Assembly (NCBI GenBank): GCA_937974825.1
Contig: CALJVD010000117.1
Coordinates: 1-64,000, forward strand
From: an uncultured Oceanospirillaceae bacterium
GTDB lineage: Bacteria > Pseudomonadota > Gammaproteobacteria > Pseudomonadales > Oceanobacteraceae
Direction: 5' to 3'
Length of the DNA stretch: 64,000 nucleotides
Position 1 is the stretch's first letter. Each line of letters opens with the position of its first letter. Of this stretch, positions 8,234 through 17,426 are shown piece by piece. A program made the position numbers and the translations under genes. Under the pieces are notes generated by a model. It was not told the origin of the DNA. It did not search any database and saw only the letters and a program-made list of their open reading frames with translations.

Positions 8234-10924
8234 ATGACCGATACTGGACTGATTCCTGATCTTGACCCACAAGAAACTAAAGAATGGCTTGATGCAATTC
8301 ATTCAGTGATTCGCGCGCATGGGGTTGAACGTGCACACTTTTTAATCGAAAGAATTTCTGAACGTGCCACGCGTGATGGTATGCCATTACCTTATGCCTT
8401 AAACACCCCATATAGAAATACCATCGCTCCTGAAAACGAAGCGCCTATGCCGGGTGACATCTATATGGAAAGACGCATTCGTTCTTTGATACGTTGGAAC
8501 GCTATGGTGATGGTGCATCATGCTAATAAGGAAGGAGCTGGTGATTTAGGCGGCCATATAGCCAGCTTTGCATCGGGTGCCATGTTATATGATGTAGGAT
8601 TTAATCACTTCTTTAGAGCACCTAATGCATCCAGTGAAGTCGCTCCCTTGGGTGATTTAGTGTTTTTTCAGGGACATAGCTCCCCAGGTATTTATGCGCG
8701 TTCATATTTAGAGGGGCGTTTTGATGAAGCCGATTTAGAGCGTTTTAGACGTGAGGCGTTAGCGCCTGGATTGTCGTCCTATCCGCACCCACACCTTATG
8801 CCAGATTATTGGCAGTTCCCAACCGTATCAATGGGGCTCGGTCCTCTACAGGCTATTTACCAAGCTTACTTTATGCAATTTATGTCTGTCCGTGGGTTAG
8901 TGCATAGAAAAGGCCGTAAGGTATGGGCGTTTCTAGGCGATGGTGAATGTGATGAGCCAGAATCTTTAGCCGGCATCAGCATGGCCGGACGAGAAAAGCT
9001 AGATAACCTAATATTCGTCATCAACTGTAATTTACAACGACTCGACGGTCCGGTACGCGGTAACGGAAAAATCATACAAGAGCTAGAAAGGCAGTTCCGT
9101 GGTGCCGGTTGGAACGTTATTAAAGTCGTGTGGGGCAGACACTGGGATCAACTCTTTACCAAAGACAGAAGTGGTGTACTGCAAAAACGCATGGATGAAA
9201 CCGTCGATGGAGAATACCAAAACTATGCCGAAAAAGGCGGTGCCTATACTCGAGAGCATTTCTTCAAAAAGTATCCGGAGCTTGAAGAGCTAGTCAAAGA
9301 TTTAAGTGACGAGGATATCTATCGCCTTAACCGTGGCGGGCATGATCCGTACAAGGTATTTGCCGCGTACCATGAAGCGGTTAATCACAAAGGGCAGCCA
9401 ACCGTTATTTTAGCTCATACCGTTAAAGGCTACGGGATGGGAAATTCGGCAGAAGCTAAAAACCAAGCCCATCAAGTCAAGCATATGGAGCTAGAAGATA
9501 TCCGTGCTTTTAGAGACAGGTTTGATGTGCCTATTCGAGATGAAGACCTAGAAAAGCTGCCTTACTATCGTCCAGATGCAAATAGCCCTGAAATTACCTA
9601 TATGCGCAAGCAGCGCGAGAAGCTAGGAGGCTTTTTACCTCAACGAACGGAGCAATGGACGGCCCTGAAAGCGCCTGACCTCGATTTCTTTAAAACGCAT
9701 CTCGATGGGACTGGCGAACGTACCATGTCTACGACTATGGCATTGGTACGCATGATGACTCAGTTAATTAAAGACAAAACCATGGGTGAGCGTGTTGTCC
9801 CTATCATTCCGGACGAGGCGCGAACCTTTGGGATTGATGGGCTTTTTCGACAAATTGGAATTTACTCATCGGAAGGACAAAAGTACGAGCCGGTCGACCA
9901 AGGGAAAATGATTGTATACCGTGAAGATCGCAAAGGCCGCATATTAGAAGAAGGCATTAATGAAGCCGGTGCGTTTGCCGCCTGGATGGCCGCAGGCAGT
10001 GCGTATACGAATTGCAATATGGCCATGATTCCCTTCTATATTTACTACTCAATGTTCGGTTTTCAGAGGGTAGGTGACCTAGTCTGGGCCGCCGGCGATA
10101 TGCACTGCCAAGGATTTTTAATAGGCGCCACCTCAGGGCGTACTACTTTAAATGGTGAAGGTCTTCAACACCAAGACGGACACAGTCATTTGTTGTTTTC
10201 AGTGGTGCCAAACTGCATTACCTATGACCCCACCTATGCCTATGAAATGGCTGTGATTGTGCAAGACGGTTTAAAACGTATGTACGAAGACAAAGAGAAA
10301 GTCTTTTATTACATCACCAGTCTTAATGAAGATTACCCTCATCCGCCTATGCCTAAGGGGGTTGAAGAGGGCATTAAAAAAGGAATGTATCGATTAAAAG
10401 AGTCGACTGTCGACGCCAAGAAAAATCGAGAAGTGCAGTTGCTTAGTTGTGGTGCAATATTGCTTCAAGCAGAACGCGCTAGCCAGTGGCTAGAAGAAAA
10501 AGGCGTTAAGGCACACGTTTGGAGCGTCACGTCATTTAACGAGCTAAGAAGAGATGGCCTAGCGTGTGAACGTCAAGACTACCTAAGCGCTGGTAACACA
10601 GACGTCATTCCATACGTTACAAAACTATTAAACGATACCCAAGGGCCGATCATCGCGGCTACAGACTATATGAAAGCCTACGCCGACCTCATTCGAGGGT
10701 TTATACCTGAAGGCAGGGTTTACAAAACATTAGGTACAGACGGTTTTGGCCGAAGTGATACGCGCGAAAACCTAAGACGCTTCTTCGAAGTGGATTGGCA
10801 GCATATTGCCTGGGCGGCTGCCGTTGAATTATATAAAGGAAAAACAGTGTCATTGAAAGAATTAAACGCATGGCGCGACGAGCTAAGTATCGACCCATCC
10901 AAACCTGACCCGCTGTACAGCTAA
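8234..10924 (+). CDS. aceE: Pyruvate dehydrogenase E1 component (homodimeric type)
   Basis: AceE decarboxylates pyruvate with thiamine diphosphate and acetylates the lipoyl group of E2, feeding acetyl-CoA into the TCA cycle. At 896 residues it is close to the E. coli length (887). The thiamine-diphosphate motif GDGECDEPES lies at about residue 235, followed by INCNLQRLDGPVRGN. The C-terminal transketolase-like part includes EGLQHQDGHSH. An AAGGAAAG ribosome site precedes the ATG. aceF begins 9 bases after the stop codon, so the two form an operon. No pdhR or lpd is adjacent. Confidence 0.96.
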   Translation: MTDTGLIPDLDPQETKEWLDAIHSVIRAHGVERAHFLIERISERATRDGMPLPYALNTPYRNTIAPENEAPMPGDIYMERRIRSLIRWNAMVMVHHANKEGAGDLGGHIASFASGAMLYDVGFNHFFRAPNASSEVAPLGDLVFFQGHSSPGIYARSYLEGRFDEADLERFRREALAPGLSSYPHPHLMPDYWQFPTVSMGLGPLQAIYQAYFMQFMSVRGLVHRKGRKVWAFLGDGECDEPESLAGISMAGREKLDNLIFVINCNLQRLDGPVRGNGKIIQELERQFRGAGWNVIKVVWGRHWDQLFTKDRSGVLQKRMDETVDGEYQNYAEKGGAYTREHFFKKYPELEELVKDLSDEDIYRLNRGGHDPYKVFAAYHEAVNHKGQPTVILAHTVKGYGMGNSAEAKNQAHQVKHMELEDIRAFRDRFDVPIRDEDLEKLPYYRPDANSPEITYMRKQREKLGGFLPQRTEQWTALKAPDLDFFKTHLDGTGERTMSTTMALVRMMTQLIKDKTMGERVVPIIPDEARTFGIDGLFRQIGIYSSEGQKYEPVDQGKMIVYREDRKGRILEEGINEAGAFAAWMAAGSAYTNCNMAMIPFYIYYSMFGFQRVGDLVWAAGDMHCQGFLIGATSGRTTLNGEGLQHQDGHSHLLFSVVPNCITYDPTYAYEMAVIVQDGLKRMYEDKEKVFYYITSLNEDYPHPPMPKGVEEGIKKGMYRLKESTVDAKKNREVQLLSCGAILLQAERASQWLEEKGVKAHVWSVTSFNELRRDGLACERQDYLSAGNTDVIPYVTKLLNDTQGPIIAATDYMKAYADLIRGFIPEGRVYKTLGTDGFGRSDTRENLRRFFEVDWQHIAWAAAVELYKGKTVSLKELNAWRDELSIDPSKPDPLYS

Positions 10925-10933
10925 GGAGTGGAT

Positions 10934-12256
10934 ATGAAAAAGTTAATAATCCCTGATATGGGAAATTCCGATCCGGCAGAAATTATTGAAATACTCATTG
11001 CGGTGGGTGATCAAGTAGAGCAAGAGCAATCGACCATTGTGCTTGAAAGCGAAAAAGCCACGATCGAAGTACCGGCAACTGCCAGTGGTAAGGTTGAAAA
11101 ACTATTGGTGAAAGTGGGAGACAAAATTGGGAGTGACCAAGCCTATGCGGAAGTTTCAGAGTCAGACAGCGCACCGAAAGAAGAAACAGAACAGGTAGAA
11201 GAGGCAGCGGCTCTGGCAGAGGAAACTACTGTAGTGCCCACCGCAGACGCAGAAGAGGAACCTGAAAACAGTTCCAGCTCCAATGAGCCAGAGCCAAATA
11301 AAACAATCACTAGCCCTACACCAGTGTCGGAAGATCCACGTAAAGAAGGTCAAGAAATAGCTAAGGTGTATGCCGGACCTGCCGTGCGTAAATTGGCTAG
11401 AGAATTAGGGGTTGAGCTAAGCGAAGTCACAGGCACAGGGTTGCGACATCGGATTCAAAAAGAAGACGTACACAATCATGTTAAACGCACTCTACAGTCG
11501 CAAGGGCGTACAGACACTTGGCAGCAACCCGTCCAACCAGAAATTGATTTCAGCCAATTTGGGGAAGTTACTAAACAGCCTTTAAATAACATCAAACGGG
11601 CAACCGCAAAGGCCATGAGTATGGCTAATGCACTGGTGCCGCAAGTGACGCAGTTTGATCAGGCCGATATCACAGATTTAGAAGCGTTTCGTAAAGAGCA
11701 AAATAACCAGCATAAAGATAGTGGCGTTAAGTTCACTCTAGTGCCATTTGTTATGAAAGCACTGGCACGCTGTGTAAAAGACTTCCCAAGTTTTAATGCG
11801 TCCTTAAGTGCAGATAGCGAGCATATTATTTTTAAACACTATGTGAATATAGGGGTTGCCGTGGATACCCCCAAAGGGCTGCTCGTTCCTGTTATTAGAG
11901 AGGTGGATCAAAAAAGCATCACCGATATTGCCTCTGAACTGCAAAAAGTGGCAGAGCGAACAAGAGCCGGAAAGTTAGCTTTAGATGAAATGCAGGGTGG
12001 GAATATCAGTATTTCAAGCCTAGGAGGAATAGGTGGAACGGCGTTTACGCCTATTGTGAATCCTCCTGAAGTGGCTATTGTTGGACTATCGAAAGCCAGC
12101 ATACAACCGGTTTGGGACGGCCAAGAGTTTCAACCTCGATTAATGCTGCCGCTGTCTATTTCGTATGATCATCGAGTGATTGATGGGGCAGAAGCTGCAC
12201 GCTTCTCACAAGCCTTGTGCAGCTATCTAACAGATTTAAGGCAGTTGTTGATGTAG
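10934..12256 (+). CDS. aceF: Pyruvate dehydrogenase E2 component (dihydrolipoyl acetyltransferase)
   Basis: E2 carries acetyl groups from AceE to CoA. Residues 1-75 form a single lipoyl domain (lipoyl Lys in ESEKATIEVP). An acidic, Ser/Pro/Glu-rich linker follows (about 78-145), then the E3/E1-binding domain (PAVRKLARELGVELSEVTGTG) and a catalytic domain ending with the motif SYDHRVIDGAEAARF. I start at the ATG at 10934: the strong AAGGAG (10923-10928) overlaps the in-frame GTG at 10928 but sits five bases before the ATG. E. coli AceF has three lipoyl domains; one is enough for function. The gene ends in a hairpin shared with the convergent gene. Confidence 0.94.
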   Translation: MKKLIIPDMGNSDPAEIIEILIAVGDQVEQEQSTIVLESEKATIEVPATASGKVEKLLVKVGDKIGSDQAYAEVSESDSAPKEETEQVEEAAALAEETTVVPTADAEEEPENSSSSNEPEPNKTITSPTPVSEDPRKEGQEIAKVYAGPAVRKLARELGVELSEVTGTGLRHRIQKEDVHNHVKRTLQSQGRTDTWQQPVQPEIDFSQFGEVTKQPLNNIKRATAKAMSMANALVPQVTQFDQADITDLEAFRKEQNNQHKDSGVKFTLVPFVMKALARCVKDFPSFNASLSADSEHIIFKHYVNIGVAVDTPKGLLVPVIREVDQKSITDIASELQKVAERTRAGKLALDEMQGGNISISSLGGIGGTAFTPIVNPPEVAIVGLSKASIQPVWDGQEFQPRLMLPLSISYDHRVIDGAEAARFSQALCSYLTDLRQLLM

Positions 12257-12280
12257 CCGCTATTTTCTGTAGCGGCTTTC
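12255..12280. terminator. Hairpin shared by convergent aceF and adenosyltransferase genes
   Basis: A perfect 8-bp stem (AGCCGCTA 12255-12262, TAGCGGCT 12270-12277) with a 7-base loop. It overlaps the aceF stop codon (12254-12256) and contains the stop codon of the minus-strand gene (12260-12262). Only a short T run (TTT) follows on the plus strand, so terminator strength is uncertain. Confidence 0.55.
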
Positions 12281-12817
12281 CCATAATACTTCACTACCAC
12301 CGTCGCGGCGTGCAAAGACACGAGCTAAAACAAACAACAAGTCAGATAAACGATTTAAATATTTTAAGCCTAAAATATTCACGCCCTCTTCTTGGTTGTA
12401 CACCTCAACGTAAGAGCGTTCAGCTCTACGGCATACAGAACGCGCCATATGGCAGGTAGCAGCAGCCTTAGAGCCACCTGGAAGAATAAACTCTTTTAAA
12501 GCAGGAAGCGCTTCGTTGTATTGCACAACACTGTCTTCAATTAAGGTCAGCATTTCTTCTTTTAGTAGTTCATAGCCTGGCATGGCCATCTCACCACCTA
12601 GGTCAAACAAGTCATGCTGTATGCGTGCTAACAGCGGCTGTAGCTCGTCTTCAGTGGTTAGTTCTGCCCGTAGCATCCCTAACCAAGAATTTAACTCGTC
12701 GATATCACCTAAAGTGATAATACGCACACTGCTTTTAGACACACGGGAACCGCCCGCTAAGCCAGTTTCACCGGTATCACCGGTTTTGGTGGAGATTTTA
12801 GAAAGACGGTTGCCCAT
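12260..12817 (-). CDS. pduO: Cob(I)alamin adenosyltransferase, PduO type
   Basis: This enzyme transfers the adenosyl group of ATP to cob(I)alamin to make coenzyme B12. The 185 residues show the PduO-type signature: TKTGDTGETGL (residues 10-20) for ATP binding, ARSVCRRAERS (about 122-132), and the C-terminal helix YLNRLSDLLFVLARVFARR. AAGGT precedes the ATG. It starts 16 bases after the TonB-receptor stop codon on the same strand, so it is probably the second gene of the riboswitch-controlled unit. That links cobalamin uptake to its activation. Confidence 0.9.
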   Translation of the reverse strand: MGNRLSKISTKTGDTGETGLAGGSRVSKSSVRIITLGDIDELNSWLGMLRAELTTEDELQPLLARIQHDLFDLGGEMAMPGYELLKEEMLTLIEDSVVQYNEALPALKEFILPGGSKAAATCHMARSVCRRAERSYVEVYNQEEGVNILGLKYLNRLSDLLFVLARVFARRDGGSEVLWESRYRK

Positions 12818-12833
12818 TGTTTTACCTTATTAA

Positions 12834-14768
12834 TTAGAATGAAGCACGGATGCCAGCATACCATGTGCGAGTAAAGTTCACTGGGTAAATAGCATCATCG
12901 GCAACCCATAAACCATTGCGTTGATCGAATAAGTTATTTACTTGAGCGTACAGCGTAATATTGTCGACTTTGTGTTGGTAACCAATATCAGTCGTGCTGT
13001 ACGCACGCTGTTTCTGACTGAAGTTATTGGCAAAATCATTTATTGCGTGAGCTTTACTTCTGAAAGTCTCACTTAGGGTAAGTGTCCCTTTATTAGTTAC
13101 TTGATAGCTTAAACCTAGGCTAGCAGTATGAGGTGAGACCCCAGGGGTTCTTTTGCCATTAAAAGCACCGCTGCTACTGTCGTCACTATCGATCTTAGCT
13201 AGGGTATAGCTGTAATTTAGATTCGCTTTAAAGTTTTCAGTTAGCTGCCACTGGTCTTGTATTTCAATTCCGTATTTATAAGACTTATCAATATTAGTAT
13301 TGGCAAAAGTAACGGGATCTAAAAAAATCTCATCCGTTAGTTTGCTGTAGAACAAAGTGGTTTTCAATTTATTGTTCGTGGTTAGGTGATTAAAGCCTAC
13401 GTTAAGAGTTTTATTTTTTGCAGGGTTAATAAAACTATTAAAAGTTGGGGTGGGTCCGGAAAACAAATCAAAAAAGCGATCAATATCTGGTGCTTGATAA
13501 CCCGACATCAAGTTCGCAAATACACTTAATTGCTCAGAGTACTGATGGTTAATACCTAGCTCCCAAGCTGTTAGTTTGTCATCATCTTTAAGTGCAGTGT
13601 TGCTAAGATCTTCATGGGTGTACTTTACTTTTTCATGGCGAGCACCGACTAAAAATAGAGTGTTATCTAGGCTATAGCTTGTTTGTATAAATACACTTTG
13701 ATTGTCCTTGCTCGTTTTGTCAGTACCACTATCGCGCTCGCCGTCGAATAGTTGCACGCCAAGCGTCACTTGAAGGTCGCTATCAATCCACTCTGTAGAA
13801 ATATTGGTGCTGCGGTAATCGTAATCGGATCCCCAACCAACAAACTCAGAAGTTTTCTTTTCCACTGTATGGTCCAAGTTTAAACTTAACTTTTTATTTA
13901 GCCGATAACCTGCTCCAATAAGATTGACGTCTGTACTCATGCGTTGAGCATTATAGGGAGCGATATTTCCTTGCCAGTCAGCGTAGCTCCCACTTTGTGC
14001 AGGGTCTTTATTAAATTCTTGGTTTGTTAAAGGGTTACCATAAATACTGTCTATCCAGCTACGCTCTTTGCCTACGCGGATTTCTGCACCTTGTGCAGGA
14101 AACACCTTCAAATGAGCGGCAAAGTTGTTGGTATCAGTTTCATCTGAATCACCATTGATGTCGGCTTTTCGTTGACCGTCACTACGACTATTTTCAGCTA
14201 AAACTTGTACAGAAAAATATTCTTGAGTAACACCAGCGCTTAGGCTCGCTGTTGATTGGCCATGACTGCCGCTAGCAACGTTGACCTCACCACCGGATGT
14301 TTCTTTGGTGATAATGTTAATAACGCCGGCCATAGCGCCATCACCATAGGCTACCGCGCCGCTACCTTTAATGATTTCAATGCGCTCGATGCTGCTAAGA
14401 GGGATGTTGCTGAGTAACTGTGGAGCCATGTCTACGTTATTTAAACGACGACCGTTAATGGTTATTACAATGTTTTGATGGCCATTCTCAATACCAAAAC
14501 CACGCATATCTAAGTTTTGTGTAAGAGGGTTGCCGTAAGAGGGCAAAACGGTGATCGAGCTGTGTTTACTTAAATAATCATACAGACCGATGGACCCTGA
14601 TCTTTCAATATCTGTAGCGTCATGGATCTCACTAGCAAATGGCGCTTTAAACTCAGACTGTTGCAAACCATTGCTGGTCACTATCTGGGTATTTAATTTG
14701 GTTTCAGTGGCAGCGAATACTAATGCTGGCGTACTGATGAGTGCGAGGAAAAGAGTTGAGCGTTTCAT
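12834..14768 (-). CDS. TonB-dependent receptor, probable cobalamin (BtuB-like) transporter
   Basis: A 644-residue outer-membrane receptor. The signal peptide is residues 1-20 (cleavage at VFA-A). The plug domain is about 40-155 (LDMRGFGIENGHQNIVITI, NIPLSSIERIEIIKGSGAVAYGDGAMAGVINIIT). A 22-strand barrel follows and ends in aromatic WYAGIRASF. The substrate is not readable from the protein. The cobalamin riboswitch directly upstream and the adenosyltransferase gene directly downstream argue strongly for a corrinoid. A TonB box may lie in TQIVTS (residues 27-32). A hairpin in the leader covers the Shine-Dalgarno. BtuB function is inferred from context. Confidence 0.88.
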   Translation of the reverse strand: MKRSTLFLALISTPALVFAATETKLNTQIVTSNGLQQSEFKAPFASEIHDATDIERSGSIGLYDYLSKHSSITVLPSYGNPLTQNLDMRGFGIENGHQNIVITINGRRLNNVDMAPQLLSNIPLSSIERIEIIKGSGAVAYGDGAMAGVINIITKETSGGEVNVASGSHGQSTASLSAGVTQEYFSVQVLAENSRSDGQRKADINGDSDETDTNNFAAHLKVFPAQGAEIRVGKERSWIDSIYGNPLTNQEFNKDPAQSGSYADWQGNIAPYNAQRMSTDVNLIGAGYRLNKKLSLNLDHTVEKKTSEFVGWGSDYDYRSTNISTEWIDSDLQVTLGVQLFDGERDSGTDKTSKDNQSVFIQTSYSLDNTLFLVGARHEKVKYTHEDLSNTALKDDDKLTAWELGINHQYSEQLSVFANLMSGYQAPDIDRFFDLFSGPTPTFNSFINPAKNKTLNVGFNHLTTNNKLKTTLFYSKLTDEIFLDPVTFANTNIDKSYKYGIEIQDQWQLTENFKANLNYSYTLAKIDSDDSSSGAFNGKRTPGVSPHTASLGLSYQVTNKGTLTLSETFRSKAHAINDFANNFSQKQRAYSTTDIGYQHKVDNITLYAQVNNLFDQRNGLWVADDAIYPVNFTRTWYAGIRASF

Positions 14769-14773
14769 TGAAA

Positions 14774-14797
14774 CTCCGAAAGGTTAAGACCATTCGG
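14774..14797 (-). promoter_or_regulatory. Shine-Dalgarno-covering hairpin upstream of the TonB receptor gene
   Basis: On the minus strand, CCGAA (14797-14793) can pair with TTCGG (14780-14776). The second arm overlaps the GGAG ribosome site (14777-14774), which lies six bases before the ATG. It lies between the riboswitch aptamer and the start codon and could be part of its translational expression platform. Confidence 0.4.
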
Positions 14798-14865
14798 TAG
14801 GGATAAAAAATAGGAAAGCGCAAAAGCGTTCGCCCGTATCACCCACCGTAATACTGTTGCTAAAA

Positions 14866-15045
14866 ATCACAGGCCGGTCTCCGGGCTTATAACCTAAGTG
14901 TGTACTTACACTTGCCGTCAGCGCCTTCCCGTGTAAACACAGTGGCATGTTGCTTCTGGTATGGTTATTTACCGTTGCGGGGGCAGCGTTGGCTTTGTGC
15001 TTACCTTGTGAAAGATAAATTCACGCACCAAACTTCCCGTTTAAC
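14866..15045 (-). ncRNA. Cobalamin riboswitch aptamer
   Basis: Read on the minus strand, the conserved landmarks occur in order: GGTGCGTGAATT near the 5' end; GCTGCCCCCGCAACGGTAA (complement of about 14968-14986); GCCACTG (14946-14940); GGGAAGGCGCTGACGGCAAG (14930-14911); and the B12 box region AGCCCGGAGACCGGCCTG (14887-14870). This is the adenosylcobalamin-class pattern. It lies about 100 bases upstream of the TonB receptor start codon. The 360-base gap between the permease gene and the receptor gene is therefore filled by promoter, aptamer and expression platform. Cobalamin binding would be expected to shut off receptor synthesis. Confidence 0.95.
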
Positions 15046-15084
15046 CCATCAGCTGAACGCCTTAGGGAACCTGAATTCGGGTGC

Positions 15085-15113
15085 AGCTTATCTGCGCAGT
15101 CTTTTGTGGTCAA
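15085..15113 (-). promoter_or_regulatory. Possible promoter for the B12 riboswitch transcript
   Basis: On the minus strand, TTGACC (15113-15108) is separated by 17 bases from TAAGCT (15090-15085), upstream of the aptamer. The -35 match is good and the -10 match is weak. Read-through from the permease gene on the same strand is also possible. Confidence 0.3.
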
Positions 15114-15128
15114 GTTTCAGAAGAGGTA

Positions 15129-16382
15129 TTACCCCTTAAATACAGGGAGTAGATCAGCAAGCAAGAGCAATTGAGCGGCAAACACTAAACAGGCAAAGAG
15201 CATAACGAAGTAAATTAATGCCTTACCGCCAAACACACGATAGCCAGTATCAGGGAAGCGCTCACGACTTTTTAAAGCTAATAAAGCCGGCACCAAGACG
15301 GCCCAAATAGCCGCCATTAACCCGATGTACCCCATTACTTTCACAAACCCAGTGGGCGCTATTAAATAGGCAAGCCAGGGTGGCGTAAAAGTGACCAAAG
15401 CGGTTTTAAAGCGACCAAGCTTAGTATCAGAAAAACTTAGAAGGTCGCGCATGTAATCAAATAAGCCCAGGGTTACCCCTAAAAATGAGCTAATAATGGC
15501 AAGAAAGGCAAAGGCATTTAGTAAACGTTGTAAACCACTGGTTTGAATATGTACAGACAGCGCAGCAAGCAAGGCCGAGACATCACCATCGGCAGCAATA
15601 ACCGGCGCAAATTCTGTTCTTGGTAGGTTGCCTTGTACAGCAATTTGCCAAAGTACATAAATTAAAAATGCCAAGAATGAGCCACCAACAATACTACGTA
15701 CCACCGGTTGAGCTTGACCTTTATAGAAGGTGGCTAAGCCTGGAATATTACCGTGAAAACCAAAGGAGGCTAGGCAGACAGGGAGGGCAACCCATAAAAA
15801 CTGCCAGTAAATGGGTTGTTGATGGTCGCCTGTGTTTAACAGGTTAGAGAGGCTGCTTTGCCCAATTAATCCACCACTGGCAACAATAAAGGTCATTAGC
15901 ATGCTGGCAATTAAAATTGCAGAAAGATAACCCACCCAACGGGTAGAGCTTGCCACAACGGTTGCTAATACAAATAAAAAAAGCGTTGCAGTGACAGACC
16001 GTGGCAGCTGCAGTGAGAAGGCAGCATCCAGGCTTTGTTGGGTTAACCCACCACCAACAAAAGTGTAAGCGTAGGTTAAGGAGTACAACACAAAAACCAC
16101 CGACAAGCCTGTGACTATATTCCACTTATTGCCTAAGAGTTCACCCACAATAGTATGAAAGCTAGCACCGGCAGGAAAACGTAAGCTGGCTTCTAATAGC
16201 ATTAAGCCTGATGCACACATGCAAAACCACACGTAAGCCAAGAGGAGAAGGGAGCCCGAAAACCAAAGCCCCGATGTCGCTGTTGGGTTAGCAAGCATGC
16301 CTGCACCAATGGCGGTTCCCGCAATAATCATGCTGCCACTAAGTATGGAAGGTGCGCGTGATGAGCGGGCAGAGTTAGGCAT
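15129..16382 (-). CDS. Aromatic amino-acid permease (HAAAP family, TyrP/Mtr-like)
   Basis: A 417-residue inner-membrane protein with about 11 hydrophobic helices. The N-terminal signature SGSMIIAGTAIGAGMLANP (residues 16-34) is that of the hydroxy/aromatic amino-acid permeases (TyrP, Mtr, TnaB), which import Tyr or Trp by proton symport. The length matches (TyrP 403). Which aromatic amino acid it carries cannot be told. Its start lies 3 bases from the panE stop codon, so panE and the permease are probably co-transcribed. Confidence 0.88.
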   Translation of the reverse strand: MPNSARSSRAPSILSGSMIIAGTAIGAGMLANPTATSGLWFSGSLLLLAYVWFCMCASGLMLLEASLRFPAGASFHTIVGELLGNKWNIVTGLSVVFVLYSLTYAYTFVGGGLTQQSLDAAFSLQLPRSVTATLFLFVLATVVASSTRWVGYLSAILIASMLMTFIVASGGLIGQSSLSNLLNTGDHQQPIYWQFLWVALPVCLASFGFHGNIPGLATFYKGQAQPVVRSIVGGSFLAFLIYVLWQIAVQGNLPRTEFAPVIAADGDVSALLAALSVHIQTSGLQRLLNAFAFLAIISSFLGVTLGLFDYMRDLLSFSDTKLGRFKTALVTFTPPWLAYLIAPTGFVKVMGYIGLMAAIWAVLVPALLALKSRERFPDTGYRVFGGKALIYFVMLFACLVFAAQLLLLADLLPVFKG

Positions 16383-16385
16383 AAG

Positions 16386-17231
16386 TTAGGCGCTTAGATG
16401 GTGGTAGTAGAATTGGGTAAGAGGTAAATCATACGCTATTCGCTGGGCTTGTTCTAACAGATAGCCACAGATATAGGGCAGTTCAGTCGGTCGGTTGGCT
16501 AACTTATCTTGTAATGAAGACGAAGTGTTAGCGGCAGTAGCAATAGCAACTTGCTGTGCAAGCTCTGTCAGTGGTTGCGATAAAGGCCAACTCAGAGTGG
16601 CATAGAGTCCAGCAACTTCTTCACTTAAAGCAATGAGCGCTTGTTTGTATTGGGGGGTGTTCACTAGCTCGCCGTTTTTGCATTCCCAATAGGCCGTTAA
16701 AGGGTTAATTACTGCATTGATAGCTAATTTATTGAGCAGTAACTCTTTAATGTTCTCGCTGTATTGTGTTTTAGGCAATTGTGGTGGTAAGTATTCACTT
16801 CCTAACCATGAACCAATCTGAGTACTACCTCTACCAGCATAGATAACAGTGTCATTCTCTTGGTAAGCACCTTCTGTACACATGGCAGCCCATAGGGGAG
16901 TGTTTATCTGCTGCTGTTGTAGCCACTGCACTGTTTCTTGTTGTTGCCCCATACCATTTTGTAATAAAAGAATGTTATTAGCTTGGGTGAGTAAGTGCTT
17001 CCATTTATTCAAAGCAGCTAAGGTATCGGCGGCTTTAGTACAAACCACCAACCATTCCAAAGGTTCACCTTGCCAACTAGGGAGCTGTGTTTGCCACAAT
17101 GTATCTTGGTCTTGTACCTTAATGTTTACCGAGCTTATATCTGTACGCGGTAGGACAAATAAAGCGTGATTACGCCAGTGGTAAGCCATTAATGAGCCAA
17201 GGCTGCCAAGGCCAAGAATGCCAATATTCAT
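16386..17231 (-). CDS. panE: 2-dehydropantoate 2-reductase (PanE/ApbA family)
   Basis: Ketopantoate reductase uses NADPH to make pantoate for CoA synthesis. The N-terminal Rossmann motif is MNIGILGLGSLGSLMA. LLLQNGMG lies at about residue 90. The catalytic/substrate segment NKLAINAVINPLTAYWECKNGEL matches the family Lys and Asn positions. I start at the internal ATG (17231) because the family begins directly with the Rossmann strand; an in-frame ATG three codons upstream is possible, and neither has a clear ribosome site. The family also contains other 2-oxoacid reductases, so substrate identity is probable rather than proven. Confidence 0.82.
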   Translation of the reverse strand: MNIGILGLGSLGSLMAYHWRNHALFVLPRTDISSVNIKVQDQDTLWQTQLPSWQGEPLEWLVVCTKAADTLAALNKWKHLLTQANNILLLQNGMGQQQETVQWLQQQQINTPLWAAMCTEGAYQENDTVIYAGRGSTQIGSWLGSEYLPPQLPKTQYSENIKELLLNKLAINAVINPLTAYWECKNGELVNTPQYKQALIALSEEVAGLYATLSWPLSQPLTELAQQVAIATAANTSSSLQDKLANRPTELPYICGYLLEQAQRIAYDLPLTQFYYHHLSA

Positions 17232-17426
17232 AGAGATCATTGTTCTGTTTATAAAAGAGTTAGGAAAGTTACCACTTAACCGTAAAAAGTAAAAACATTA
17301 GGTTGTTTAGCACCCTTGAACCCAACGTAGTAAACTCCTGCATCAAAGCATAGATTTTTACTGTTTTAACCTCATAATCTACATAATATTTTTATAGATA
17401 GCCGAATTTTTTTTAGGAGAATATCC

